Shown one piece after another: positions 42,429 to 50,505 of a stretch of 64,000 nt of DNA. The DNA comes from Prevotella sp. P5-108 (GTDB lineage Bacteria; Bacteroidota; Bacteroidia; Bacteroidales; Bacteroidaceae). The position numbers and the translations under genes were made by a program. The first letter of the stretch is position 1, and each line of letters starts with the position of its first letter. A model generated the notes under the pieces. It saw nothing but the letters and a program-made list of their open reading frames with translations. It ran no database searches and was not told the DNA's origin. The stretch covers positions 1 to 64,000 of the forward strand of contig NZ_NPJJ01000043.1 in NCBI RefSeq assembly GCF_002251385.1, written 5' to 3'.

Positions 42429-43316
42429 ATGTCACGAAACATATTCAAAGGCTTGGGTATTGCCCTGATAACTCCCTTTACACAAGACGGTGAAGTAGAT
42501 TATGCTGCGTTACAGCGCCTGATACGATATCAATTGGATAACGGTGCCGATTTTTTCTGTATTCTTGCAACCACTGGAGAGGCACCTTGTCTCTCTCGTG
42601 ATGAAAAAGACAAGATAACGGAGGTCGTTAAAGAGATTACAAATGGCAGAGTGCCTATCCTTAAATATTGTGGTGGCAACAATACTCGTGAAGTTGTTGC
42701 CGAAATACAGGAAACCGACTGGTCTGGAATTGATGGTATTCTCAGTATCTGCCCGTATTACAACAAGCCCTCACAAGAGGGGCTTTACCAGCATTTCAAG
42801 GCAATAAGCCAGGCAAGCCCTCTACCCATCGTTTTGTATAACGTGCCAGGACGTACCGGCGTCAACATGAAGCCTGAGACTATCGTGCGCTTGGCGCGAG
42901 AGTGCCACAACATCGTGGGAGTCAAGGAGGCGAGCGGCTCGCTTGAGCAGGTGGATGAAATCATCAAGAACAAACCAGATGGCTTTGAGGTCATCAGCGG
43001 CGACGATGCACTTACGTTCTCTATGGTTGCAAGTGGCGCCATCGGAGTCATCTCTGTGATAGGCAATGCACTGCCCAAGGAGTTCTCGCGTATGATTAGA
43101 CTTGAGTTCAAGGGCGAATACGACCCCGCCAGAACCATCCACCATCGTTTTACCGAACTTTACAAACTGCTCTTTGTTGATGGCAACCCTGCTGGAGTCA
43201 AGGCTCTGCTCAACGACATGGGATATATCGAAAATGTATTGCGTCTGCCTTTGGTCCCCACTACCATTGCGACCAAGGAGAAGATGGCCAACATTCTCAA
43301 GGAGCTTCGCATATAG
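42429..43316 (+). CDS. dapA: 4-hydroxy-tetrahydrodipicolinate synthase
   Basis: A 295-residue Schiff-base aldolase that condenses pyruvate with aspartate semialdehyde in lysine and diaminopimelate synthesis. Family motifs: G-I-A-L-I-T-P-F near residue 10, T-T-G-E-A-P near 47, the tyrosine region Y-N-V-P-G-R-T-G-V-N, and the catalytic lysine in V-G-V-K-E-A-S-G. The length is normal. Confidence 0.95.
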   Translation: MSRNIFKGLGIALITPFTQDGEVDYAALQRLIRYQLDNGADFFCILATTGEAPCLSRDEKDKITEVVKEITNGRVPILKYCGGNNTREVVAEIQETDWSGIDGILSICPYYNKPSQEGLYQHFKAISQASPLPIVLYNVPGRTGVNMKPETIVRLARECHNIVGVKEASGSLEQVDEIIKNKPDGFEVISGDDALTFSMVASGAIGVISVIGNALPKEFSRMIRLEFKGEYDPARTIHHRFTELYKLLFVDGNPAGVKALLNDMGYIENVLRLPLVPTTIATKEKMANILKELRI

Positions 43317-43333
43317 GACGAGACTTCATTATA

Positions 43334-43380
43334 AGATACGAAAGAGGGATATGCTGTCAGCATATCCCTCTTTCGTATCT
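43334..43380. terminator. Bidirectional terminator between dapA and ansA
   Basis: A 23-base stem (AGATACGAAAGAGGG... with its exact complement) around a two-base loop sits between two convergent genes, with A/T-rich exits on both sides. Confidence 0.85.
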
Positions 43381-43389
43381 CTATTTGGC

Positions 43390-44430
43390 TTACACTTCAG
43401 TAAGTTCACCGGCTATAGAGTGAGCCATCAGCTCTCTGATTTTCTCCGAGTCATCGTATCTCCCTTGCAGATACATCAACTTGGTGGCGGCAGCCTCTAC
43501 GGTGCTGTCTCTGCCAGAGATGATGCCCGCCTGGAGCAGTTGCCGTCCCGTATCATACCTTCCCATTTCCACCTTGCCCGATATACATTGGCTAATGTTG
43601 ACCACCACCACGCCGCGATTGCTCGCCTCGCGCAGTTCATTGACAATCCATGGGTAGTGAGGTGCATTTCCGCTGCCATAACTGCGCATGATGATACCCC
43701 GGAGTTCGGGAGCCTCAAGCACGTGCTTCACTATATTCTCGTCTATACCCGGGAAGAGGGAGAAGATGATGACATTGCGGTCCATCTCCTTGTGCACGAT
43801 AAGCGGTTTGCTGTAGTCGGGGGTAAGGATGTGATGGGTGTGGAAGGTGAAATCGACTCCCGCATCGCAGAGGTGCGGGTAGTTGAACGAGTCAAAAGCG
43901 TTGAACCCGTCGGCATTCTGCTTGGTGGCACGGTTGCCTCGCAGCAGATGGCCGTTGAAGTAGATGCACACCTCGGGCACCATCGGGGTGCCGTCTGGAC
44001 GATAGGTCGACGCCAGCTCTATACTCGTCAGGATATTCTCCTTGCCGTCGGTGCGCAACTGGCCTAATGGCAGCTGGCTTCCGGTTAGGATTACCGGTTT
44101 GGTGAGGTTCTCTAAGAGGAAAGATAGGGCCGAAGCGGTGTAGGCCATGGTGTCTGTACCATGCAGGATGACAAAGCCGTCATACATATCATACTGTTCA
44201 CCGATGATAGAGACCAGCTTTATCCATGAGTCAGTGCTCATATCGCTCGAATCTATTGGCGGATTGAACTGATAGATGTCTATATCAGTCTTGATATATT
44301 GGAATTCCGGCAAATGCTCTTTAAGATGCTTAAAATCCAATGGCTCCAGGGCGCCGGTAGCGGGGTTTACACCCATTCCAATGGTGCCACCGGTGTAAAT
44401 GAGCAGTACTTTTCCTTTTTTTCTCATCAT
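43390..44430 (-). CDS. ansA: L-asparaginase, type I (cytoplasmic)
   Basis: A 346-residue asparaginase hydrolysing asparagine to aspartate and ammonia. The first catalytic threonine lies in Y-T-G-G-T-I-G-M near residue 13, and the second motif is H-G-T-D-T-M-A-Y-T-A-S-A-L near 89. T-G-S-Q-L-P-L and R-S-Y-G-S-G-N-A-P are also conserved. No signal peptide is present, which fits type I. The second Met may be the true start. Confidence 0.93.
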   Translation of the reverse strand: MMRKKGKVLLIYTGGTIGMGVNPATGALEPLDFKHLKEHLPEFQYIKTDIDIYQFNPPIDSSDMSTDSWIKLVSIIGEQYDMYDGFVILHGTDTMAYTASALSFLLENLTKPVILTGSQLPLGQLRTDGKENILTSIELASTYRPDGTPMVPEVCIYFNGHLLRGNRATKQNADGFNAFDSFNYPHLCDAGVDFTFHTHHILTPDYSKPLIVHKEMDRNVIIFSLFPGIDENIVKHVLEAPELRGIIMRSYGSGNAPHYPWIVNELREASNRGVVVVNISQCISGKVEMGRYDTGRQLLQAGIISGRDSTVEAAATKLMYLQGRYDDSEKIRELMAHSIAGELTEV

Positions 44431-44486
44431 TAAGAATGTAAAGATGATTTGTCAAAATCATATATTCCATGCAAATTTACATTTTT

Positions 44487-44520
44487 TTTGGTTCTTGCAC
44501 AAAAAAAATCAGTACATTTG
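44487..44520 (+). promoter_or_regulatory. uxaC promoter
   Basis: TTTG (44487-44490), a 22-base spacer and TACATTTG (44513-44520). It lies 33 bases before the ATG at 44553. Confidence 0.6.
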
Positions 44521-44552
44521 CAACCAAAATAACATATTAATTGATTTATTGT

Positions 44553-45953
44553 ATGAAACAATTTATGGATGCCGATTTCCTTCTCGACACGGAGACGGCC
44601 AAACATCTTTACCATGACCACGCTGCCAAGATGCCAATTATCGATTATCATTGTCATCTTGACCCTAAAATGGTGGCCGACAATCATCAGTTTTCAAGCA
44701 TTACCGAATTGTGGCTTGGAGAGGACCATTACAAGTGGCGCGCTATGCGTACCAATGGCATTGATGAAAAATATATTACCGGTGATGCTTCCGATTGGGA
44801 GAAGTTTGAGAAATGGGCTGATACCATTTCCTACTGCTACCGCAATCCGTTGTATCACTGGACTCACCTTGAACTTCGTTCGGGTTTTGGCATAGACAAG
44901 GTGCTCAGCCCAGCCACTGCGCGCGAAATCTATGACGAATGTAATGAGAAACTCAAACTCCCCGAGTTTTCGGCACGCGGACTGATGTCCCGCTTTAATG
45001 TTGAGTGCGTCTGCACAACCGACGACCCCATAGATGACCTGACTTATCACAAGCAAGTCAAGGAAAGCGGCTTCCAGATTCACATGCTGCCCGCCTGGCG
45101 CCCCGACAAGGCCATGAATATTGACAAGGCGGGCTTTGCCGATTATGTGCAGACTCTGGGTGAAAAGGCCGGCGTGAACATCGTCCACTTCAAGGATATG
45201 GTTGATGCCCTCCAGAAGCGTCATGACTATTTCAACGCCTGCGGATGCCGTCTTTCCGACCACGGCATTGATGAGTTCTACGACGAGCCATACACCGCGT
45301 CACAGATTGAGACCATCTTCTCCAAGGCCATGCGTGGCATGAGCCTGTCGGCATTGGAGATTCGCCAGTTCAAGCATTGCTTCCTTACCCTTAGTGCTGA
45401 AATGGACGCCGCCGACGACTGGACACAGCAGTACCATTATGGCCCTATCCGCAACAACAATACGCGTATGTTCAACGCCATAGGCCCCGATACGGGCTTC
45501 GACTCCATCGGCGAGTTCAATACCGCTACGGCTATGTCTCATTTCTTTGACCATCTCAATAGCGAGGGCAAACTTACCCGCACCATCATCTACACCCTCA
45601 ACCCCTGTGCCAATGAGATGATAGCCGCGATGATAGGCAACTTCCAGGATGGCAGCGAGCCGGGCAAGATGCAGTTTGGTGCAGGCTGGTGGTTCAACGA
45701 CCAGCTCGACGGAATGACCCGCCAGATGAACGCCTTGTCCAACCTGGGTCTTCTGTCAAGGTTTGTGGGCATGCTGACCGACTCTCGCTCGTTCCTGAGC
45801 TATCCCCGTCATGAGTACTTCCGTCGTCTGCTGTGCAATCTGTTAGGTACAGACGTGGAGCGAGGACTTATACCCAATGACGAGGAACCCTTGGCACGCA
45901 TGGTGGAGGACATCTCCTACAACAATGCGCGCAGATATTTCAGATTCTATTGA
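44553..45953 (+). CDS. uxaC: Glucuronate isomerase
   Basis: A 466-residue isomerase turning D-glucuronate into D-fructuronate and D-galacturonate into D-tagaturonate, the first step of hexuronate use. The metal-binding D-Y-H-C-H-L-D-P lies near residue 30. Other family blocks are T-D-D-P-I-D-D-L, P-A-W-R-P-D-K, G-F-D-S-I-G-E and a G-A-G-W-W-F-N-D segment. The product would be handled by the oxidoreductase and UxuA encoded 15 kb downstream. Confidence 0.95.
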   Translation: MKQFMDADFLLDTETAKHLYHDHAAKMPIIDYHCHLDPKMVADNHQFSSITELWLGEDHYKWRAMRTNGIDEKYITGDASDWEKFEKWADTISYCYRNPLYHWTHLELRSGFGIDKVLSPATAREIYDECNEKLKLPEFSARGLMSRFNVECVCTTDDPIDDLTYHKQVKESGFQIHMLPAWRPDKAMNIDKAGFADYVQTLGEKAGVNIVHFKDMVDALQKRHDYFNACGCRLSDHGIDEFYDEPYTASQIETIFSKAMRGMSLSALEIRQFKHCFLTLSAEMDAADDWTQQYHYGPIRNNNTRMFNAIGPDTGFDSIGEFNTATAMSHFFDHLNSEGKLTRTIIYTLNPCANEMIAAMIGNFQDGSEPGKMQFGAGWWFNDQLDGMTRQMNALSNLGLLSRFVGMLTDSRSFLSYPRHEYFRRLLCNLLGTDVERGLIPNDEEPLARMVEDISYNNARRYFRFY

Positions 45954-46296
45954 TACCGTCCAGACCGAAGATAAACAGAGAGGGCTTGCAGCATCATGTT
46001 GCAAGCCCTTTTTATCTTTTGGCATGGCGGCATTGTCATTTGCCCTGTTCTTGATAGTAGATGACGGCAGCGAGAGTCGGGATGTGCGTTTGCTGCATAT
46101 CATGGTCTTGTTGTGAGAGCAACGCAATATATATCAGTAAAAACCAAAAACATCCGAGGTCTCATTAAAGATAATTCCGTGGTTTGATTTATGGCTTTCA
46201 CACTTTGATACCGTCTTTTCACGCCATGATTTTGTGGTTTCGCGCTTTGCAATCAACTCGTATCTTATCTCCAACTGAAATGGCGCCTCTGCGCGG
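45954..46296. repeat. Gene-free stretch: uxaC terminator and dispersed repeat
   Basis: After the terminator (45982-46014) no gene is visible. TTCGCGCTTTGCAATC at 46239-46254 is identical to 32428-32443, in a similar word context, marking a second copy of a dispersed intergenic repeat. Confidence 0.5.
45982..46014 (+). terminator. uxaC terminator
   Basis: GGGCTTGCA pairs with TGCAAGCCC around a nine-base loop, followed by a T-run. It lies 28 bases after the stop codon. Confidence 0.88.
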
Positions 46297-47052
46297 TCAG
46301 GGGCGCTGGTTGGGGTAGAGGTGGTGGTCGCCATAGAACGGGCGGTTGTTGTCATACCACGCCTGTTGTACATCGACCTGGATGGAAAACGACGGACTGA
46401 AGTTGTATTTGGCACCTATACCGATGACATTGGCACCGGGAGTGGCAAAGCCATAACCCGTACGCATGGAGAAGGGTAGGGCGCTGTAGCCCCAATAGCC
46501 ATATCCGGGCATACCATAACGATTGAAGAAGGAGTTATAGTTGTTGGCTATCGAGAGCTGGCCATAGGCATAGAGTTCCCACTTCTCATTGATTTTATAA
46601 CCCAGAATGCCATAGAGACCGACATCACGGTAGGCGTCGCCGCCCCAAGTGGTGTTGTTGAAGTAAATGCCGGCTGCACCCCATAACTTGCCGTCGCGCG
46701 TAAGGGGCGCGAGATAGGCGGCATTGATGTTCTGGCCGAAGCCGCCACGATGAGGGGCGTGTTTGCCCAGTGTGGCAAAGGCGCTGAAGTCGAGCGCGAG
46801 GTTGAGCCCCTCGTGCATGCCGCCGATATAGGTATCGACATTGGGCTCGGGTTGGGCAAGCTCGGTATTCAGAAGCCGTGGCTCGCCATTGTAGATGCGT
46901 GGCGCCTGTCCTATATAATATAAGGTGTCGCCGGGAAGCAACCATTCGTTGCGCATATTGTCTGCACTGTGGAGCGGACCACGTGCTATACGCTGTGCAA
47001 ATATGGCGTGGCTCATGCTGAAGAGCCATATTAAAAGCATAATTCGTTTCAT
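46297..47052 (-). CDS. Predicted outer-membrane beta-barrel protein
   Basis: A 251-residue protein with a signal peptide (M-K-R-I-M-L-L-I-W-L-F ending A-I-F-A-Q). The mature part is rich in Tyr, Gly, Asn and alternating hydrophobic residues (A-A-G-I-Y-F-N-N-T-T-W-G; Y-G-I-L-G-Y-K-I), as in small beta-barrels. It ends near Y-N-F-S-P-S-F-S-I-Q-V-D-V, a typical last strand followed by a tail. No named family is recognised, and the gene is alone in its transcription unit. Confidence 0.6.
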   Translation of the reverse strand: MKRIMLLIWLFSMSHAIFAQRIARGPLHSADNMRNEWLLPGDTLYYIGQAPRIYNGEPRLLNTELAQPEPNVDTYIGGMHEGLNLALDFSAFATLGKHAPHRGGFGQNINAAYLAPLTRDGKLWGAAGIYFNNTTWGGDAYRDVGLYGILGYKINEKWELYAYGQLSIANNYNSFFNRYGMPGYGYWGYSALPFSMRTGYGFATPGANVIGIGAKYNFSPSFSIQVDVQQAWYDNNRPFYGDHHLYPNQRP

Positions 47053-47116
47053 AACGGCAAAATTAATAGTTTCGGATAACTTATCGGCAACTTCGAGGCA
47101 AAAAAAGTTGGTTTTG

Positions 47117-47149
47117 TTTGCCTTGTTAACCTAATTTATGTTACCTTTG
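47117..47149 (+). promoter_or_regulatory. Promoter of the TPR protein gene
   Basis: TTTG (47117-47120), a 21-base spacer and TACCTTTG (47142-47149). The ATG at 47192 is 43 bases downstream. Confidence 0.7.
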
Positions 47150-47191
47150 TAAATTGTAGAGCTTTTATTAATCACTAATATAACGATAGAA

Positions 47192-48079
47192 ATGGGTTTT
47201 TTGAAGTCATTATTAGGCTTGGGTGGCGACGATGACGCCGCCAAGAACGACGATAACAAGAGTAAGGAATTTGATGTGCTCAAGTACGACGGCGTGCGCG
47301 CCCTCCGTATGGGTCAGAACGAGTATGCGGTAAAGTGCTTTGAACATGCGCTCCAGATACATGATGACCTTGAGACCTGTGACTATCTCTCCCAGGCCTA
47401 TCTGCGACTCGGCGACCTCGAGAATTCCTACCAGTATCTCGGTCGTCTCGCCGAAGCACAGCCCGACAATGAGCAGATATGGCTGCGTATGGCCAATGTG
47501 GCCTATATGCGTGAAGACTACGACGCCCAGCAACAGATGAGCAACAAGGCTTTGGAAGTTAATCCTGAAAGTGCCGAAGCCCATTACTTGTTGGCCCAAT
47601 CGTATGTAGGACAGGGCAACCCCATACTGGCAATAGCCATGCTTACCAAGGCAATAGCCATCAACGAGGCTTTCCTCGGTGCCAATCTGCTGCGTGGAGA
47701 GACCCTCCTAAAGATGGGCGACCTCGCCGGTGCCGAGGCTGATGTGAAACTGCTCATGGAAAAGGTGCCCGACAATGAGGATGCGCTGCTCCTGGCTGCC
47801 AGAGTGGCCAAGGCCAAGGATGACCTCGATGGCGCTTTGGCTTACTATGACCGCGTGATTGACGCCAATCCTTTCAGCGCCGCTGCCATGAAGGAGCGCG
47901 GAGCGGTGAAGTATGCTAAGGGCGACAAGGAAGGCGCCGAGGCCGACGCCCGTGCTGCGCTGGAACTGGAACCCGAACAGGTGGCCGATGTCAATGGCGA
48001 CTATACCGCCCGCGGTACCGAGGACATACAGCGCAAGGTCGAAGAAGCCTATCGCAACACCAATCCATTCGGTGTATAA
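47192..48079 (+). CDS. Tetratricopeptide repeat protein
   Basis: A 295-residue soluble protein. A glycine/aspartate-rich start is followed by about six TPR units from residue 30 onward, with the small-large pattern A-x-x-x-L-G-x-x-x-x-A (for example R-M-G-Q-N-E-Y-A-V-K-C-F, Y-L-R-L-G-D-L-E-N-S-Y, L-K-M-G-D-L-A-G-A-E-A). TPR domains mediate protein contacts, and the partner is unknown. There is no signal peptide. Confidence 0.8.
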   Translation: MGFLKSLLGLGGDDDAAKNDDNKSKEFDVLKYDGVRALRMGQNEYAVKCFEHALQIHDDLETCDYLSQAYLRLGDLENSYQYLGRLAEAQPDNEQIWLRMANVAYMREDYDAQQQMSNKALEVNPESAEAHYLLAQSYVGQGNPILAIAMLTKAIAINEAFLGANLLRGETLLKMGDLAGAEADVKLLMEKVPDNEDALLLAARVAKAKDDLDGALAYYDRVIDANPFSAAAMKERGAVKYAKGDKEGAEADARAALELEPEQVADVNGDYTARGTEDIQRKVEEAYRNTNPFGV

Positions 48080-48257
48080 GCCGGTAGGCTCAGTGAACGT
48101 GTCCACCACGTAAACAGGTATGATGGCCCTGCCGACGAGCGGACGCTGTGCACTCGCCAGGTACCTGGAACGAAGGGTGGCTGCGACAGCGATGACCGCA
48201 AAGGTGATGGCCAGCGTGGCGACAATTGCAGATAATTGAAAAAAAACTATCGAAATG
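48080..48257 (-). pseudogene. Possible gene remnant between the TPR gene and the aromatic leader
   Basis: On the minus strand from an ATG at 48269 about 65 residues look protein-like, with one hydrophobic segment (I-V-A-T-L-A-I-T-F-A-V-I-A) and a following R-S-R-Y-L-A-S-A-Q-R-P-L-V-G-R. The frame then runs antisense through the TPR gene. It may be the 5' remnant of a lost gene. No family is recognised and a chance frame is quite possible. Confidence 0.2.
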
Positions 48258-48289
48258 TTTGCATGGTTCATTAGAAAGTTATACTTTTG
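48258..48289 (+). promoter_or_regulatory. Promoter of the aromatic amino-acid operon
   Basis: TTTG (48258-48261), a 20-base spacer and TACTTTTG (48282-48289). Transcription should begin near 48296, about 20 bases before the leader peptide ATG and 180 bases before pheA. Confidence 0.8.
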
Positions 48290-48316
48290 TATCATAAACG
48301 CAATAATAACGATAAT

Positions 48317-48394
48317 ATGATAGCAATGAACGCATACTTTTATGGCTTTTACTTTTACTTTGCAAGCAATTGTGAAGCGGGAAGTTGCGTATAA
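48317..48394 (+). CDS. Phe/Tyr-rich leader peptide of the aromatic operon
   Basis: Twenty-five codons between the promoter and the attenuator. Residues 7-15 read Y-F-Y-G-F-Y-F-Y-F: four Tyr and four Phe in nine positions. The last codons (N-C-E-A-G-S-C-V, stop at 48392-48394) overlap the left arm of the antiterminator. Slow decoding at Phe or Tyr codons would hold the ribosome upstream of that arm. This is the expected design of an attenuation leader sensing charged tRNA-Phe and tRNA-Tyr, in front of genes that make precisely these amino acids. Confidence 0.88.
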   Translation: MIAMNAYFYGFYFYFASNCEAGSCV

Positions 48395-48457
48395 AATCAA
48401 CTTAGGATATTAACATAACAGTAATCCCGCTTCAAGCCTATTGGAGCGGGATTTTTG
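48373..48457 (+). promoter_or_regulatory. Antiterminator/terminator pair (Phe/Tyr attenuator)
   Basis: TGAAGCGGGA (48373-48382, inside the leader peptide) is exactly complementary to TCCCGCTTCA (48425-48434). The latter also forms the left arm of a terminator: AATCCCGCTTCAA (48423-48435) pairs with TTGGAGCGGGATT (48441-48453) around GCCTA, followed by T. The two structures exclude each other. A ribosome finishing the peptide covers the first arm and lets the terminator form. A ribosome stalled at the aromatic run frees it, the antiterminator forms and transcription continues into pheA at 48476. Confidence 0.88.
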
Positions 48458-48475
48458 CATAAATAAAAGATACGA

Positions 48476-49306
48476 ATGAAGAGAGTAGCAATACAGGGAG
48501 TAATCGGGTCGTTTCATGATATAGCGGCACATCAGTATTTCGAAGGAGAACAGTTGCAAATCATCTGCTGCTCAACCTTCGAACAGATATTCGAGAATAT
48601 CAGACGTGACCCCACCGTGATTGGCTTTCTCGCCATTGAGAACACGATAGCCGGCTCGTTGCTGCATAATTATGAACTGCTGCGCTCGTCGGGTACTACC
48701 ATCGTGGGCGAACACCGTCTGCACATCCAGCATGCCATCTGCTGTCTGCCCGACGACGACTGGACCAGCGTGACCGAGGTACACTCGCACCCCGTGGCGC
48801 TGATGCAGTGCCGCAACTTTCTCTCCAACCATCCTGGTATCAAGGCTGTGGAAGGCGAGGACACCGCTGGGAGTGCCGAATACATCAGCCGTAACCGCTG
48901 CAAGGGTTGGGCGGCCATCTGCCATGCCGATGCCGCCAGGCTCTATGGCATGAAGGTGCTGGAAGACCATATCGAGGACAACAAGCACAACTTTACCCGC
49001 TTCCTGGTGGTATGCCATCCCAACAAGGCCGATTTCATGAGGCAGATAGAGCATACCAACAAGTCGAGCCTCGTATTCTCGTTACCCCACGAGGAAGGCA
49101 GTCTGTCCAAGGTGCTTACCATTCTCTCCTTCTACGACATCAACTTGACCAAGATACAGTCTCTGCCCATCATCGGGCATGAGTGGGAATATCTCTTCTA
49201 TGTCGATGTGACCTTCGACAATCTCACGCGTTACCGCCAGTCGATAGACGCCATTATACCACTGACTAAAGAACTACAAATAATCGGAGAATATGAACAA
49301 CATTAA
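48476..49306 (+). CDS. pheA: Prephenate dehydratase
   Basis: A 276-residue enzyme converting prephenate to phenylpyruvate. The catalytic domain (1-185) has G-V-I-G-S-F-H-D near the start, A-I-E-N-T-I-A-G-S near 52 and the T-R-F motif in H-N-F-T-R-F-L-V-V. The C-terminal ACT domain starts S-S-L-V-F-S-L-P-H-E-E-G-S-L. The usual E-S-R-P motif for phenylalanine binding is replaced by Q-S-L-P, so feedback inhibition may be weak or different (inference). The end overlaps the aminotransferase gene by 14 bases. It is the first gene after the Phe/Tyr attenuator. Confidence 0.93.
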   Translation: MKRVAIQGVIGSFHDIAAHQYFEGEQLQIICCSTFEQIFENIRRDPTVIGFLAIENTIAGSLLHNYELLRSSGTTIVGEHRLHIQHAICCLPDDDWTSVTEVHSHPVALMQCRNFLSNHPGIKAVEGEDTAGSAEYISRNRCKGWAAICHADAARLYGMKVLEDHIEDNKHNFTRFLVVCHPNKADFMRQIEHTNKSSLVFSLPHEEGSLSKVLTILSFYDINLTKIQSLPIIGHEWEYLFYVDVTFDNLTRYRQSIDAIIPLTKELQIIGEYEQH

Positions 49307-50465
49307 ACCAGCCAGCCGCCTGGACGCGGTACAGGAATATTACTTCAGTCGGAAACTCAAGGAAGTGGCACGACTCAATGCTGAAGGACAGGATATCATA
49401 AGTCTTGCGATAGGCAGCCCCGACCAGCCGCCTTCGCCCCAGACCATCGACAAACTCTGCGAGGTGGCACATGACCCGTCGGCCCACGGCTACCAGCCCA
49501 CGATGGGTACGATGGAATTGAGGAAGGCTATGGCAGACTTCTACCACAGATGGTACGGCGTGGAGGTAGACGCCGCCAGTGAGGTGCAGCCCCTGATAGG
49601 CAGTAAGGAAGGTATACTGCATATCACTCTCGCCTTTGTCAATCCTGGCGACGAGGTGCTGGTGCCTAATCCTGGCTATCCTACCTATACCTCGCTCAGC
49701 AAGATACTCGGTGCCAAGGTGGTCAACTACAATCTGGACGAAGACAATGGCTGGCAGCCCGATTTCGAAGAACTGGAGCGCAGAGATCTGTCGCGCGTGA
49801 AACTGATGTGGACCAATTATCCCAACATGCCCACCGGCGGCGATGCCCGCATGGAAACGTACAGCAAGCTGGTCGACTTTGCCCGCCGCCATGACATCGT
49901 AGTGGTCAACGACAATCCCTACTCGTTCATCCTCAACGAGCATCCCCTATCTCTGCTCCAAGTGGAAGGCGCCAAGGACTGTTGTATAGAGCTCAACTCG
50001 ATGTCGAAGGGCTACAACATGCCAGGATGGCGTGTGGGAATGTGTGTATCAAACCCACAGTTCATCAGTTGGATACTGAAAATCAAGAGCAATATAGACA
50101 GCGGTACCTTCCGCGGACTGCAACTTGCTGCGGCGGAGGCCCTGACAACCAATACCGAAGAGTGGCATAGAGAATATAATATCAACGTGTATCGCCGTCG
50201 CCGCGAAATAGCCGAGCGCATCATGCAGGCTTTGGGCTGCACTTATGATGACAGTCAGGTGGGTATGTTTCTTTGGGGAAAAATCGCTGACAAGTATGCC
50301 AATGCCGAGCAACTCACCGAAAGGGTGCTGCACGAGGCCCGGGTCTTCATTACCCCAGGCTTCATATTTGGCAGCAATGGCGAACGCTATGTGAGAATTT
50401 CGCTCTGCGCCCAGGGCGATAAGATGCAGGAAGCACTGAGACGCATCGGCGGTCTGGCATGGTGA
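49293..50465 (+). CDS. PLP-dependent aminotransferase, aromatic pathway
   Basis: A 390-residue class I/II aminotransferase. Motifs: S-L-A-I-G-S-P-D-Q-P-P near residue 36, Y-Q-P-T-M-G near 69, N-Y-P-N-M-P-T-G near 179, N-D-N-P-Y, and the PLP lysine in N-S-M-S-K-G-Y-N-M-P-G-W-R-V-G. By sequence it resembles the LL-diaminopimelate/aspartate aminotransferase group. Its place between pheA and the DAHP synthase gene, in an operon with a Phe/Tyr leader, implies transamination of phenylpyruvate and 4-hydroxyphenylpyruvate (inference from context). Confidence 0.85.
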   Translation: MNNIKPASRLDAVQEYYFSRKLKEVARLNAEGQDIISLAIGSPDQPPSPQTIDKLCEVAHDPSAHGYQPTMGTMELRKAMADFYHRWYGVEVDAASEVQPLIGSKEGILHITLAFVNPGDEVLVPNPGYPTYTSLSKILGAKVVNYNLDEDNGWQPDFEELERRDLSRVKLMWTNYPNMPTGGDARMETYSKLVDFARRHDIVVVNDNPYSFILNEHPLSLLQVEGAKDCCIELNSMSKGYNMPGWRVGMCVSNPQFISWILKIKSNIDSGTFRGLQLAAAEALTTNTEEWHREYNINVYRRRREIAERIMQALGCTYDDSQVGMFLWGKIADKYANAEQLTERVLHEARVFITPGFIFGSNGERYVRISLCAQGDKMQEALRRIGGLAW

Positions 50466-50505
50466 TGATATTAACGATAAAACAACACATTAAAATACGA
50501 ATAAT

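Noticed and set aside
43102..44067. A 321-codon plus-strand frame over the dapA end and ansA
   Set aside because: It crosses the bidirectional terminator and runs antisense to the asparaginase gene.
48317..48394. The aromatic run as chance coding of a T/A-rich stretch
   Set aside because: The run is in frame with an ATG 20 bases after a full promoter, ends at a stop placed correctly relative to a 10-base antiterminator arm, and precedes genes for exactly those amino acids. Chance is unlikely.
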